From DATNFP01 sp035606335 (GTDB lineage: Bacteria; Bacteroidota; Bacteroidia; Chitinophagales; Chitinophagaceae): a stretch of DNA of 13,415 nucleotides. Below the pieces are notes generated by a model. It worked only from the letters and a program-made list of their open reading frames with translations. It was not told the origin of the DNA and did not search any database. The translations under genes and the position numbers were made by a program. The stretch lies in assembly GCA_035606335.1 (NCBI GenBank), contig DATNFP010000008.1:1-13415 (forward strand), given 5' to 3'. This document shows, in pieces, positions 7,905 through 13,415 of this stretch; position 1 is the stretch's first letter; each line of letters starts with the position of its first letter.

Positions 7905-8814
7905 AAACTGTATCATATTTTTTTTGAGCTTACTGCCGTTTTGCGGATACGCACAACAATATGACAGCAGCATTTTTAAGTATCCCATCGAGATGGATAC
8001 TGTAGTAGTACGCGCCGCACGTAATGGATGGGATTTAAAAGGATTTATCCGCAGAATGCAAACTGATACTACTTTTTATAAATCATTTCGCACAATGCGA
8101 ATAGTTCCTTATACAGCGACTAATGATATAAAAGTGTATGATAATGATGGGAATGTCATTGCTTCGCTCTATAGCAATACAAAGCAAAACATCTCCAAAG
8201 GTTGCAAGACTATGAAAGTAATCAATGAAAAAACAACCGGAGATTTTTATAAACGCAACCACCAATACAATTACTACACAGCTGAATTATATGCATATCT
8301 TTTTTTTACTAACGGAACCGTTTGCGGAGAAAATGATATTGTAGCCGGGACTATGGATGTAAGAGGAAAAGGCAAGATGGAAAAAGCAACATGGCAATTA
8401 AAACAGTTAATCTTCAATCCCGGCGCTAAAGTACCAGGTGTACCATTTATGGGAGATAAAGCATCCATCTTTGACCCTGATATCGCCAAGCTGTATGATT
8501 TTAAACTACTCTCTGAAGAATATAATGGGGTGGATTGTTATGTTTTTAAAGCTGTACCTAAAAAGGGAGAAGAAAATAATGTGGTATTTAATGAGCTTAC
8601 CACATGGTTCAGGAAAAGCGACTACTCGATAGTAGCCCGTGATTATTCATTATCATACAGCACAATGTTTTATGACTTTGATGTGAAGATGAAAGTACGC
8701 ACCCGACAGATAGGCAACCGGTTGCTGCCTGTATCTATCAATTATGATGGCAACTGGCATATATTTTCCAAAAAAAGGGAGCGTGTAAAATTCACGACCG
8801 AGATCACTTATTAA
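7897..8814 (+). CDS. Exported protein of unknown function, coupled to ispD
   Basis: A 305-residue protein with a signal peptide at 1-19 (cut expected after GYA, before QQ), so exported to the periplasm or outer membrane. There is no lipobox and no later hydrophobic segment. After a short DTVVVRAARNGWD segment comes a region rich in aromatic and beta-prone residues with motifs such as FIRRMQTDTTFYKSFR, KVYDNDGNVIAS and YNGVDCYVFKA. The C-terminal half (LTTWFRKSDYSIVARDYSL...PVSINYDGNWHI) reads like an antiparallel sheet that could adopt a LolA/LppX-type lipid-binding fold, but this is impression only. I recall related unnamed proteins in Chitinophagaceae, with no assigned role. Its ATG lies inside ispD; its TAA shares the TTAA at 8811-8814 with the convergent gene. 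Confidence 0.8.
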   Translation: MFRNCIIFFLSLLPFCGYAQQYDSSIFKYPIEMDTVVVRAARNGWDLKGFIRRMQTDTTFYKSFRTMRIVPYTATNDIKVYDNDGNVIASLYSNTKQNISKGCKTMKVINEKTTGDFYKRNHQYNYYTAELYAYLFFTNGTVCGENDIVAGTMDVRGKGKMEKATWQLKQLIFNPGAKVPGVPFMGDKASIFDPDIAKLYDFKLLSEEYNGVDCYVFKAVPKKGEENNVVFNELTTWFRKSDYSIVARDYSLSYSTMFYDFDVKMKVRTRQIGNRLLPVSINYDGNWHIFSKKRERVKFTTEITY

Positions 8815-9236
8815 TGCACCAATGTAACCCCTAAGTAGAAATCCAGATCATATTCTTTGCCCTTTTCCACATCAATGGTTTTTGTTTCTAACTGGTCGTG
8901 ACTTAATGCCTGTGCCACTATAATTGTACTTCCCCCAGATAGGACCAATTTATAATAACCATCCCTATCTGTATGCACGCTTTCTGTACCATTTTTAGAG
9001 GATATAAAACACAAATAAACCGGATTGCCCGTATGCTTATCAATAACATGGCCTGTTATCAATGCTTGTGTGGTATCGCCAATTTGTTTTACAGAGGTGA
9101 TTTCATAGCTGCCATCTACCTTTTCAATACTACCCTTCTTAGCTTCTTTGTGCACTTTGCATCGGGAGAAAAATAAAACAGAAAATAAGCCAATGATTAA
9201 GCTGTACTTTTTTATATTATTTCCTAATTCACTCAT
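8811..9236 (-). CDS. Probable lipoprotein with carboxypeptidase-regulatory-like domain
   Basis: A 141-residue exported protein. Residues 9-25 are a basic-hydrophobic leader ending LFFSRC, so Cys26 could be lipidated; Arg just before the Cys is unusual for a lipobox, and simple periplasmic or membrane-anchored export remains possible. A Lys/Glu-rich linker (27-45) precedes a beta-sandwich of the carboxypeptidase-regulatory-like type (about 58-137): ITGHVIDKHTGNPV, TDRDGYYKL, and a closing YDLDFYLG strand. This is the same fold seen at the front of the TonB receptor at the left edge, but here it stands alone. The function is unknown; single-domain lipoproteins of this kind are common in Bacteroidota envelopes. 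Confidence 0.75.
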   Translation of the reverse strand: MSELGNNIKKYSLIIGLFSVLFFSRCKVHKEAKKGSIEKVDGSYEITSVKQIGDTTQALITGHVIDKHTGNPVYLCFISSKNGTESVHTDRDGYYKLVLSGGSTIIVAQALSHDQLETKTIDVEKGKEYDLDFYLGVTLVH

Positions 9237-9257
9237 TTGAACCCAATATATTTATTT

Positions 9258-9294
9258 CTAAACAAAAATAGTTAGGGCAAAACCCCAACTATTT
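9258..9294 (-). terminator. Intrinsic terminator of the SPFH/ribbon-helix-helix operon
   Basis: On the minus strand, arms 9294-9287 and 9273-9266 (AAATAGTT/AACTATTT) pair over 8 bp. After one mismatch, GGG pairs with CCC (9283-9285 with 9275-9277) around a 5-base loop. T-rich sequence follows the stem (TTTTTGTTTAG). It starts about 20 bases after the stop codon at 9315. Confidence 0.65.
9263..9270 (-). promoter_or_regulatory. Possible -7 box of the lipoprotein gene
   Basis: On the minus strand the sequence is TATTTTTG, an exact TANNTTTG match 26 bases before the ATG at 9236. The nearest TTG (9288-9286) is only 15 bp away. The box is embedded in the terminator hairpin of the upstream gene, so it may have matched by chance. 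Confidence 0.3.
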
Positions 9295-9314
9295 AATAAA
9301 AACTTATCGCAGAT

Positions 9315-9497
9315 CTACTCTCCTTTCTTTTCGCCGTCCATTTTATTTTTCTTTTTCCTGCCTGCTTCTTTCAGCGTTTTGTCAATTATCCATTCTATCT
9401 GGCCATTCACGCTGCGAAATTCATCACCAGCCCACCTTTCCAGTGCCTTGTATAGCTCTTCGTCAATTCTTAATACAAATGTCTTTTTTGCACCCAC
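9315..9497 (-). CDS. Arc-family ribbon-helix-helix DNA-binding protein
   Basis: A 60-residue protein. KTFVLRID (5-12) is the DNA-contacting beta-strand, followed by helix A (13-24, EELYKALERWAG) and helix B (about 29-45, SVNGQIEWIIDKTLKEA); the SVNGQIE turn matches the Arc/MetJ pattern. The Lys-rich tail (48-60) could add non-specific DNA contacts. Such proteins act as dimers or tetramers of dimers on palindromic operators. The start is a GTG at 9497: an in-frame TAA lies four codons upstream and no ATG fits, so initiation may be weak. It follows the SPFH gene by 42 bp on the same strand and is probably the second gene of that operon. No toxin gene is adjacent, so it is not an evident antitoxin. 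It may regulate its own operon. Confidence 0.85.
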   Translation of the reverse strand: MGAKKTFVLRIDEELYKALERWAGDEFRSVNGQIEWIIDKTLKEAGRKKKNKMDGEKKGE

Positions 9498-9512
9498 TAT
9501 TCTAAATTAATT

Positions 9513-9526
9513 AATGTAAAACATTG
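9513..9526. repeat. 14-bp palindromic element, copy 1
   Basis: AATGTAAAACATTG in the 42-bp gap between the SPFH and ribbon-helix-helix genes. Its first 13 bases are a dyad (AATGT-AAA-ACATT). The same 14 bases occur in reverse orientation at 10596-10609. Candidate regulator site; chance recurrence in AT-rich DNA is possible. Confidence 0.4.
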
Positions 9527-9539
9527 ACTTTAGATTACA

Positions 9540-10403
9540 CTATTGATATAAAGACCCTGTATTTAATACCGGCTGTGCACCACGTTCACCACAAAGTACC
9601 ACCATCAGGTTGCTGACCATAGCAGCTTTCTTTTCTTCGTCCAGTTCTACTATTTTCTTTTTGCTTAATTCTTCAAGCGCCATTTCTACCATACCAACTG
9701 CACCCTCTACTATTTTGTACCTGGCAGCAACTATGGCAGTTGCCTGCTGGCGTTGCAACATCGCTCCTGCAATTTCCTGCGCATAAGCCAAGTGGCTGAT
9801 GCGAGCCTCCTTAGCTATTATACCAGCTGTGGCAAGACGATCGTTCAGTTCTTTTTCCAATAGCTCATTTACTTTGGCACCACCATCTCTGAGCGTAAGC
9901 AATGCATTTTCATCTTCTATATTATCATAAGCAAATCCAGTGGCAAGATTGCGCAATGCTGCTTCACTTTGCATTCTTACATACACCATATAGTCAGACA
10001 CTTCATATGCTGCTTTATAAGTGTCCTGTATCTGCCACACCACTACTGCTGCAATTTCAACCGGATTACCCATTTTGTCGTTTACTTTCAGTGTAGGTAT
10101 TGCAAGGTTTTGCACCCTCTGTGTTAACCTGATGGTTGCATAAAGCGGGTTTATAAAGAATAAACCGTTATCCTTTACCGACCCGACATATTTCCCAAAG
10201 AAGTTCAGCACCCTTGCATTGTTAGGCTGAATGATCATTAGTCCCTTCCAGATAAAAAGTGCTGCAATACATAGAACAATCGCAGGGAGAGACCATAGAG
10301 GTTGCATAACAGAAGCCGAAAAAAAGAAAATAGCCAGACCGATAAAGACAAGAGAGAGTATAAGCGCGAGGAAGCCGTTAACAGGTTTTAATACTTTTTC
10401 CAT
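9540..10403 (-). CDS. SPFH/Band 7 (prohibitin-like) membrane protein
   Basis: A 287-residue protein with two N-terminal hydrophobic segments (about 11-31 and 38-57), so anchored in the inner membrane. The SPFH domain follows directly (from about 58): MIIQPNNARVLNFFGKYVGSVKDNGLFFINPL, then the LKVNDKMGNPVEIAAVVVWQI strand pair and YMVYVRMQSEAALRNLA. A helical segment (about 185-250, EKELNDRLA..EARISHLAYAQEIAGAMLQRQQA) would mediate ring or filament assembly, as in flotillins and HflK/HflC. SPFH proteins form membrane microdomain scaffolds and often bind proteases, but no FtsH or NfeD partner gene is nearby. The partner here is the ribbon-helix-helix gene 42 bp downstream. The exact role is unknown. 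Confidence 0.92.
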   Translation of the reverse strand: MEKVLKPVNGFLALILSLVFIGLAIFFFSASVMQPLWSLPAIVLCIAALFIWKGLMIIQPNNARVLNFFGKYVGSVKDNGLFFINPLYATIRLTQRVQNLAIPTLKVNDKMGNPVEIAAVVVWQIQDTYKAAYEVSDYMVYVRMQSEAALRNLATGFAYDNIEDENALLTLRDGGAKVNELLEKELNDRLATAGIIAKEARISHLAYAQEIAGAMLQRQQATAIVAARYKIVEGAVGMVEMALEELSKKKIVELDEEKKAAMVSNLMVVLCGERGAQPVLNTGSLYQ

Positions 10404-10414
10404 AAAATATTTAT

Positions 10415-10437
10415 TTTGATATCATTTTAATATCAAA
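10415..10437. repeat. Perfect 8-bp dyad overlapping the SPFH promoter
   Basis: TTTGATAT (10415-10422) and ATATCAAA (10430-10437) are exact inverted repeats with a 7-base spacer. The dyad covers the downstream half of the -7 box and the expected transcription start, where a bound repressor would block polymerase. It could equally fold as a short hairpin in the 5' leader. Confidence 0.5.
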
Positions 10438-10463
10438 GATAGAAAAAGTTTTTATAATACAAA
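10434..10463 (-). promoter_or_regulatory. Bacteroidota-type promoter of the SPFH operon
   Basis: On the minus strand, TTTG (10463-10460) is followed after 18 bp by TATCTTTG (10441-10434), the same -7 octamer as in the TonB receptor promoter. The box ends 30 bases before the ATG at 10403, giving a leader of about 20-25 bases. Confidence 0.65.
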
Positions 10464-10595
10464 AGCAATATTTCTATTTCATTAACTAGATATTCTAATC
10501 ACAGCGTATGGAGTTGAAGCTTATTGTATTTACTAGCTGACTGTTATAATTGCCATTCTTGCCCAATGGCACTACCTAAAGTGACAGAGTAAAAT

Positions 10596-10609
10596 ACAAT
10601 GTTTTACAT
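10596..10609. repeat. 14-bp palindromic element, copy 2
   Basis: CAATGTTTTACATT, the exact reverse complement of 9513-9526. It overlaps TACATTTG at 10604-10611, which fits the -7 consensus for transcription toward the PKD gene but lacks a visible TTTG partner. If the element is an operator, it would sit over that start region. Confidence 0.4.
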
Positions 10610-10651
10610 TTGTTTAAAATAGTCTACTTTTTGTAAACCTATAAAGGAGAA

Positions 10652-10771
10652 ATGATTTCAATGACACACAAAATAGACAAAAGAAAAAATTATTCTTTTC
10701 CCTATTGCAATAACTACTATTTTAAGAAGAAGTATTTTTCATTTCCAGTACCCTATAAATCCGTACAATGA
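10652..10771 (+). CDS. Possible 39-codon leader ORF overlapping the PKD gene start
   Basis: An ORF of 39 codons starts at the ATG at 10652 and ends with a TGA at 10769-10771 that overlaps the next gene's ATG as ATGA, a classic coupling arrangement. AAAGGAG (10643-10649) just ahead is a near-ideal Shine-Dalgarno sequence, unusual for Bacteroidota, but only 2 bases from this ATG; a second in-frame ATG at 10661 is 11 bases from it. The peptide is basic and rich in Tyr, Phe and Lys (contains KIDKRKNYSF and NNYYFKKKYF), with no signal peptide or known motif. It could be a translated leader controlling the PKD gene, or a chance ORF. Confidence 0.3.
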   Translation: MISMTHKIDKRKNYSFPYCNNYYFKKKYFSFPVPYKSVQ

Positions 10772-12180
10772 AAAAAATATTTTTACTCAGTTATTTATTA
10801 TTTATCGTAACAAGTTTCAATGCCTCTGCGCAATTAGTAAATAATCTAAATATGAGTACCGGATACAATAATGTTACCGGCACGATAATACCAGATGTTC
10901 AGCAAGACTCCGACTGGACAATTACTAATCTTACGGCACCACTTTTACCCGCTGCAGCATATCCTTATCCTTCATACGTACAAGAGCCATGGGATTATGT
11001 ATCACCCCCTCCAATAACACTTGCAGGTACGAAATGGATATCTTATGATTCAAACTCTATGTCTTTAGGACCTTATGATGATACAGGTGGAAAAACATTT
11101 TACAGATTTCGATTTGAAATGTGCTCTGCTGATACTGTTATGATAAGCGGATCCGCGCTATGCGACAATGAATTGAATCATTTTTTAGTTGATGGGGTAG
11201 ATATTGGGTTTTCAATGGCTGCTACGTCTGCAGTCTGGCTGACGCCTTCTGCTTTTTCATATACAACCACATTGTCTTCAGGCATTCATAATATTGATAT
11301 AGAAGTACAGAACACCCCAACCATTGCTCCCACCAACCCGACGGGCCTTGATATAAGCGGGACCATAAAATCCATACATAAATCAATAATTGACAGAGAT
11401 AATTATCCAAGCTACGTATGTAACAAGACTGTGATACCCGATACTTTGTCAATACAAGAAACTAAAACTGGTTGCGATTCATTCAGCTTTATGGCTGGTA
11501 GTAATGATACAGTTATTACGATATATAACTGGGATTTTGGCGATGGTAGTACAGGAACAGCAAACCCTACTATTCATACATATAGCAAATCGGGAACTTA
11601 TACAGTCACGCTTATAACTACCGATGGCTCGGGGAAAAAAGATACTGCGGTTTATACTGTAAAAGTTCCGGAGCACTCTTATATTAAGGCATCAGGAGAT
11701 ACTGTGGTATGTAAGGGTGGCCCGGCACAACTACTTGCTATAGGTGGAATAAGCTATACATGGAGCCCTGCCACTTGGTTAAACGATCCAAATATTGCTA
11801 ACCCGATAGCTTCACCAGATACCGCTATAACTTATACAGTAACGGGAATAGATGGCAATGACTGTCCAAGTAGTGATTCAGTGCGTATTAATATTATGGA
11901 TTGTACAGCTTCGGTAGATGTACCGGAGGCTTTTTCTCCCAATGGCGATGGCAGTAATGATATATTATATGTACGTGGTATAAATATTCGTTCTGTACAT
12001 TTTATAGTGTTTGACAGATGGGGCATTAAAGTTTTTGAAACTGATAATATAAACAGAGGATGGGATGGCACATACAATGGTAAAATACAACCAGTAGAAA
12101 CCTATGCATATATATTAAAGGCAATTACAATTAATGGACTGGAGATAAATAAAAAAGGAAATGTGACACTATTAAGATAA
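10768..12180 (+). CDS. Secreted PKD-domain protein with gliding-motility/type IX C-terminal domain
   Basis: A 470-residue protein. Signal peptide 1-21 (ends NASA, before Q). Residues about 25-205 look like a beta-rich, galactose-binding-like module, with CDNELNHFLVDGVDIG and a closing PTGLDISGTI segment. A PKD domain spans about 236-300, with WDFGDGSTG at 255-263 and HTYSKSGTYTVTL. A third module (about 301-380) has the SPATWLNDPNIANPIASP and TYTVTGIDGNDCPSSDSV pattern often repeated in Bacteroidota surface proteins. Residues 385-470 are the CHU_C-type gliding-motility C-terminal domain (VPEAFSPNGDGSND, FDRWGIKVFE, GWDGTYNG, ETYAYILKA), a type B sorting signal for type IX secretion to the cell surface. 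An adhesin or structural role is likely; no catalytic motif is seen. Confidence 0.92.
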   Translation: MKKIFLLSYLLFIVTSFNASAQLVNNLNMSTGYNNVTGTIIPDVQQDSDWTITNLTAPLLPAAAYPYPSYVQEPWDYVSPPPITLAGTKWISYDSNSMSLGPYDDTGGKTFYRFRFEMCSADTVMISGSALCDNELNHFLVDGVDIGFSMAATSAVWLTPSAFSYTTTLSSGIHNIDIEVQNTPTIAPTNPTGLDISGTIKSIHKSIIDRDNYPSYVCNKTVIPDTLSIQETKTGCDSFSFMAGSNDTVITIYNWDFGDGSTGTANPTIHTYSKSGTYTVTLITTDGSGKKDTAVYTVKVPEHSYIKASGDTVVCKGGPAQLLAIGGISYTWSPATWLNDPNIANPIASPDTAITYTVTGIDGNDCPSSDSVRINIMDCTASVDVPEAFSPNGDGSNDILYVRGINIRSVHFIVFDRWGIKVFETDNINRGWDGTYNGKIQPVETYAYILKAITINGLEINKKGNVTLLR

Positions 12181-12280
12181 CACATTATTTGTCCTGCAAT
12201 TGAAATGTGAATATCTCGCTTACCATTCTTCAGCTATCGAATAGTATTTTTACCAGATAATAAATGAAATAACAATTATT

Positions 12281-13162
12281 ATGAGAGAATTATTCACCTG
12301 TATCCTTTTATTTATTTGTCTATCTGCATCCGCACAGTTTTCTGTTATTCGTCCATCCGCTACACCATCTGTGGGTTCCCTTATGCGCATAGGCTCAAAA
12401 TCTGTGGCTTTTATCAAACCAAAGAAATATAAAGAGCATATCGGAGATACTGTGGTTACCATCCAGAGAACGCCTGAATGGGAAATAAGACAAAGCATGA
12501 ATACTAACAATGGGCATATGATCACAATAGCTAATGACATTCGTACCATAGAGCATTCATTAGATATGTGTAAGGATGCGATGAATAAACATGTCGGCGT
12601 TCCCAATATTGAGCTCCGCAAACAGGATTGCATGTATGGATTTGAAGATATAAAAAAATGGGATCCTGACTTTGATGTGACCTTATATGAACAGGAGCTG
12701 GCACTATATCATAACTACGATAGTATATATGAATATCCAATATTGAAAAGAAGACAGGATGTATGGGATAGCATTGAGGCCGTAAGACAATCGGAAATAC
12801 AAGCAGAAAAAGAAATAAAAAGAGAGCAGGACAGCGCAAGGAGGGCTGCAGAAGCTACTATGCGACATGCAAATGATTCAACACAGGCCGTAAATGACTC
12901 GATTGCAACTGTAAAGGACGAAATGGAGCGAAAGAAGCATCTTGCTTATTGTATTAAAAAATATGGCAGTAAAAGAGGTAAAGAAATTGCCGGTGGCATT
13001 GTATCGTTAGGAATGACAAAAGATATGTGTGAAGAAGCATGGGGATACCCTGCATGGACAAATGACAGAATTACCAAAGGAAAAGAGGTTGAAACCTGGC
13101 ATTACAGCCACATAAGATATCTTGTTTTCCAAAATGGGCTGCTTGTAACAATTAACGAATAA
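12281..13162 (+). CDS. Exported coiled-coil protein with BamE/SmpA-like C-terminal domain
   Basis: A 293-residue protein with a signal peptide (1-18, cut before Q19) and no lipobox. Residues 20-155 are not recognised; they contain Cys95 and Cys115. Residues about 157-220 are charged and heptad-like, rich in Glu, Lys, Arg, Ala and Gln, with recurring DS pairs, and probably form a long helix or coiled coil. The last 70 residues (YCIKKYGSKRGKEIAGGIVSLGMTKDMCEEAWGYP, then ETWHY and YLVFQNGLL) match the SmpA/OmlA (BamE-like) pattern: a GMTK helix start, WG.P, and two short strands. In Proteobacteria that fold helps assemble outer-membrane proteins, but here it may only be a periplasmic interaction module. 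It follows the PKD gene by 100 bp with no clear terminator between, so they may share a transcript. Confidence 0.8.
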   Translation: MRELFTCILLFICLSASAQFSVIRPSATPSVGSLMRIGSKSVAFIKPKKYKEHIGDTVVTIQRTPEWEIRQSMNTNNGHMITIANDIRTIEHSLDMCKDAMNKHVGVPNIELRKQDCMYGFEDIKKWDPDFDVTLYEQELALYHNYDSIYEYPILKRRQDVWDSIEAVRQSEIQAEKEIKREQDSARRAAEATMRHANDSTQAVNDSIATVKDEMERKKHLAYCIKKYGSKRGKEIAGGIVSLGMTKDMCEEAWGYPAWTNDRITKGKEVETWHYSHIRYLVFQNGLLVTINE

Positions 13163-13176
13163 TTTTATTCATTAAA

Positions 13177-13196
13177 AGATCATACTTTAATGATCT
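13177..13196. repeat. Perfect 7-bp inverted repeat after the BamE-like gene
   Basis: AGATCAT-ACTTTA-ATGATCT lies 14 bases after the stop codon. No T tract follows on the plus strand, so it is at best a weak or Rho-assisted terminator, or an RNA-stabilising hairpin. Confidence 0.35.
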
Positions 13197-13218
13197 AGCA
13201 CGCCCTGCATTCCAACGA

Positions 13219-13226
13219 TATATTTG
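13219..13226 (+). promoter_or_regulatory. Possible -7 box of the gene at the right edge
   Basis: TATATTTG matches TANNTTTG exactly and lies 63 bases before the ATG at 13290. I find no TTTG or TTG about 19 bp upstream. Confidence 0.3.
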
Positions 13227-13289
13227 TCTTATTAATTAATGTATTTTCGGGGTTTATATTTCACAATATCCCTAAACCTTAAAAAATTA

Positions 13290-13415
13290 ATGTACAAAAA
13301 AGCCTATTACGCCAGCGTCCCTGTTTATGTTTTTTTGCTGATCCTCTCAATTTTATTTTACAAGGAACGCACAGTTTTTGTAGACCTGTCATTGCACTTA
13401 TTCAATATTATCAAG
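13290..13415 (+). CDS. N-terminus of an unidentified membrane protein (cut by the right edge)
   Basis: From the ATG at 13290, 42 codons remain open to the end of the window. The start is basic (MYKKAYY), followed by a hydrophobic segment at about 9-23 (SVPVYVFLLILSILF), then KERTVFVDLSLHLFNIIK, a second moderately hydrophobic stretch. This looks like the first transmembrane helix of a multi-spanning inner-membrane protein rather than a cleaved signal peptide, since no cleavage site is visible. I recall similar unannotated Chitinophagaceae proteins, but the family cannot be set from 42 residues. The upstream gap (13163-13289) contains no other gene. Confidence 0.6.
   Translation, partial: MYKKAYYASVPVYVFLLILSILFYKERTVFVDLSLHLFNIIK

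Larger units (their letters stand above)
10404..10767. other. 364-bp intergenic region between the SPFH operon and the PKD gene
   Basis: Divergent control region with no long ORF on either strand. It holds the SPFH promoter with an overlapping dyad, a 7-bp stem at 10551-10571 (TGCCATT/AATGGCA around CTTGCCC, no T tract), the second copy of a 14-bp palindromic element overlapping a TACATTTG box, and a possible 39-codon ORF ending at the PKD start. The stretch 10465-10550 shows nothing I can assign. Confidence 0.6.

Noticed and set aside
8973..9176. A 67-codon plus-strand frame opposite the lipoprotein gene.
   Set aside because: The minus strand carries a coherent leader and beta-sandwich domain; the plus frame is a shadow.
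9315..9497. Ribbon-helix-helix protein as the antitoxin of a toxin-antitoxin pair.
   Set aside because: No small toxin-like gene is adjacent; its neighbours are an SPFH protein and an exported lipoprotein-like protein.
12181..12207. CACATT/AATGTG pairing after the PKD gene as a terminator.
   Set aside because: The stem is 6 bp with a long loop and no T tract; too weak to call.
12250..12633. A 127-codon minus-strand frame opposite the BamE-like gene.
   Set aside because: It is antisense to the signal peptide and N-terminal part of a well-supported plus-strand gene and has no independent support.

Overview
The window looks like chromosomal DNA from a Bacteroidota bacterium, probably of the Chitinophagaceae/Chitinophagales group. 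The evidence is: an N-terminal fragment of a TonB-dependent receptor with a carboxypeptidase-regulatory-like leader domain; a secreted PKD protein ending in a gliding-motility (type IX secretion) C-terminal domain; exported proteins whose signal peptides are cut just before Gln; AT-rich DNA; and promoter boxes matching the Bacteroidota consensus (TTTG about 19 bp upstream of TANNTTTG) rather than sigma70 boxes. The content is mostly housekeeping and cell-envelope genes. I see no phage, transposon, CRISPR array, rRNA or tRNA.

Layout. 1-588 (minus): start of a TonB-dependent receptor gene that runs off the left edge, with a well-formed promoter. 764-2287 (plus): nnr, the bifunctional NAD(P)HX epimerase/dehydratase, interrupted by one in-frame TAA at 1319-1321 with both domains otherwise intact. 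2272-3555 (minus): purD, whose 3' end overlaps nnr by 16 bp. 3672-5384 and 5511-7064 (plus): two adjacent POT/PTR2 peptide transporters, each followed by an intrinsic terminator. 7215-7904 (plus): ispD, overlapping by 8 bp an exported protein of unknown function (7897-8814). 8811-9236 (minus): a small probable lipoprotein with a carboxypeptidase-regulatory-like domain, sharing a TTAA with the gene before it so that both stop codons overlap. 9315-9497 and 9540-10403 (minus): an Arc-type ribbon-helix-helix protein and an SPFH/Band 7 membrane protein, probably one operon. 10404-10767: a 364-bp gap with the SPFH promoter, three dyads and a possible 39-codon leader ORF. 10768-12180 (plus): PKD/type IX secretion surface protein. 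12281-13162 (plus): exported coiled-coil protein with a BamE/SmpA-like end. 13290-13415 (plus): start of an unidentified membrane protein cut by the right edge.

How the genes fit together. nnr (cofactor repair), purD (purine synthesis) and ispD (MEP isoprenoid pathway) are independent housekeeping functions. The rest serve uptake or the envelope. The most coherent local unit is the SPFH gene with its small DNA-binding partner. A dyad overlaps their promoter, and a 14-bp element occurs in opposite orientation in the two non-coding gaps that flank the SPFH gene; one copy overlaps the candidate promoter of the divergent PKD gene. A regulatory link between the membrane-scaffold operon and the surface protein is therefore a testable inference, not a demonstrated system. 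The other points most worth checking are the nonsense codon in nnr and the Asn replacing the TM7 acidic residue in the first POT transporter.
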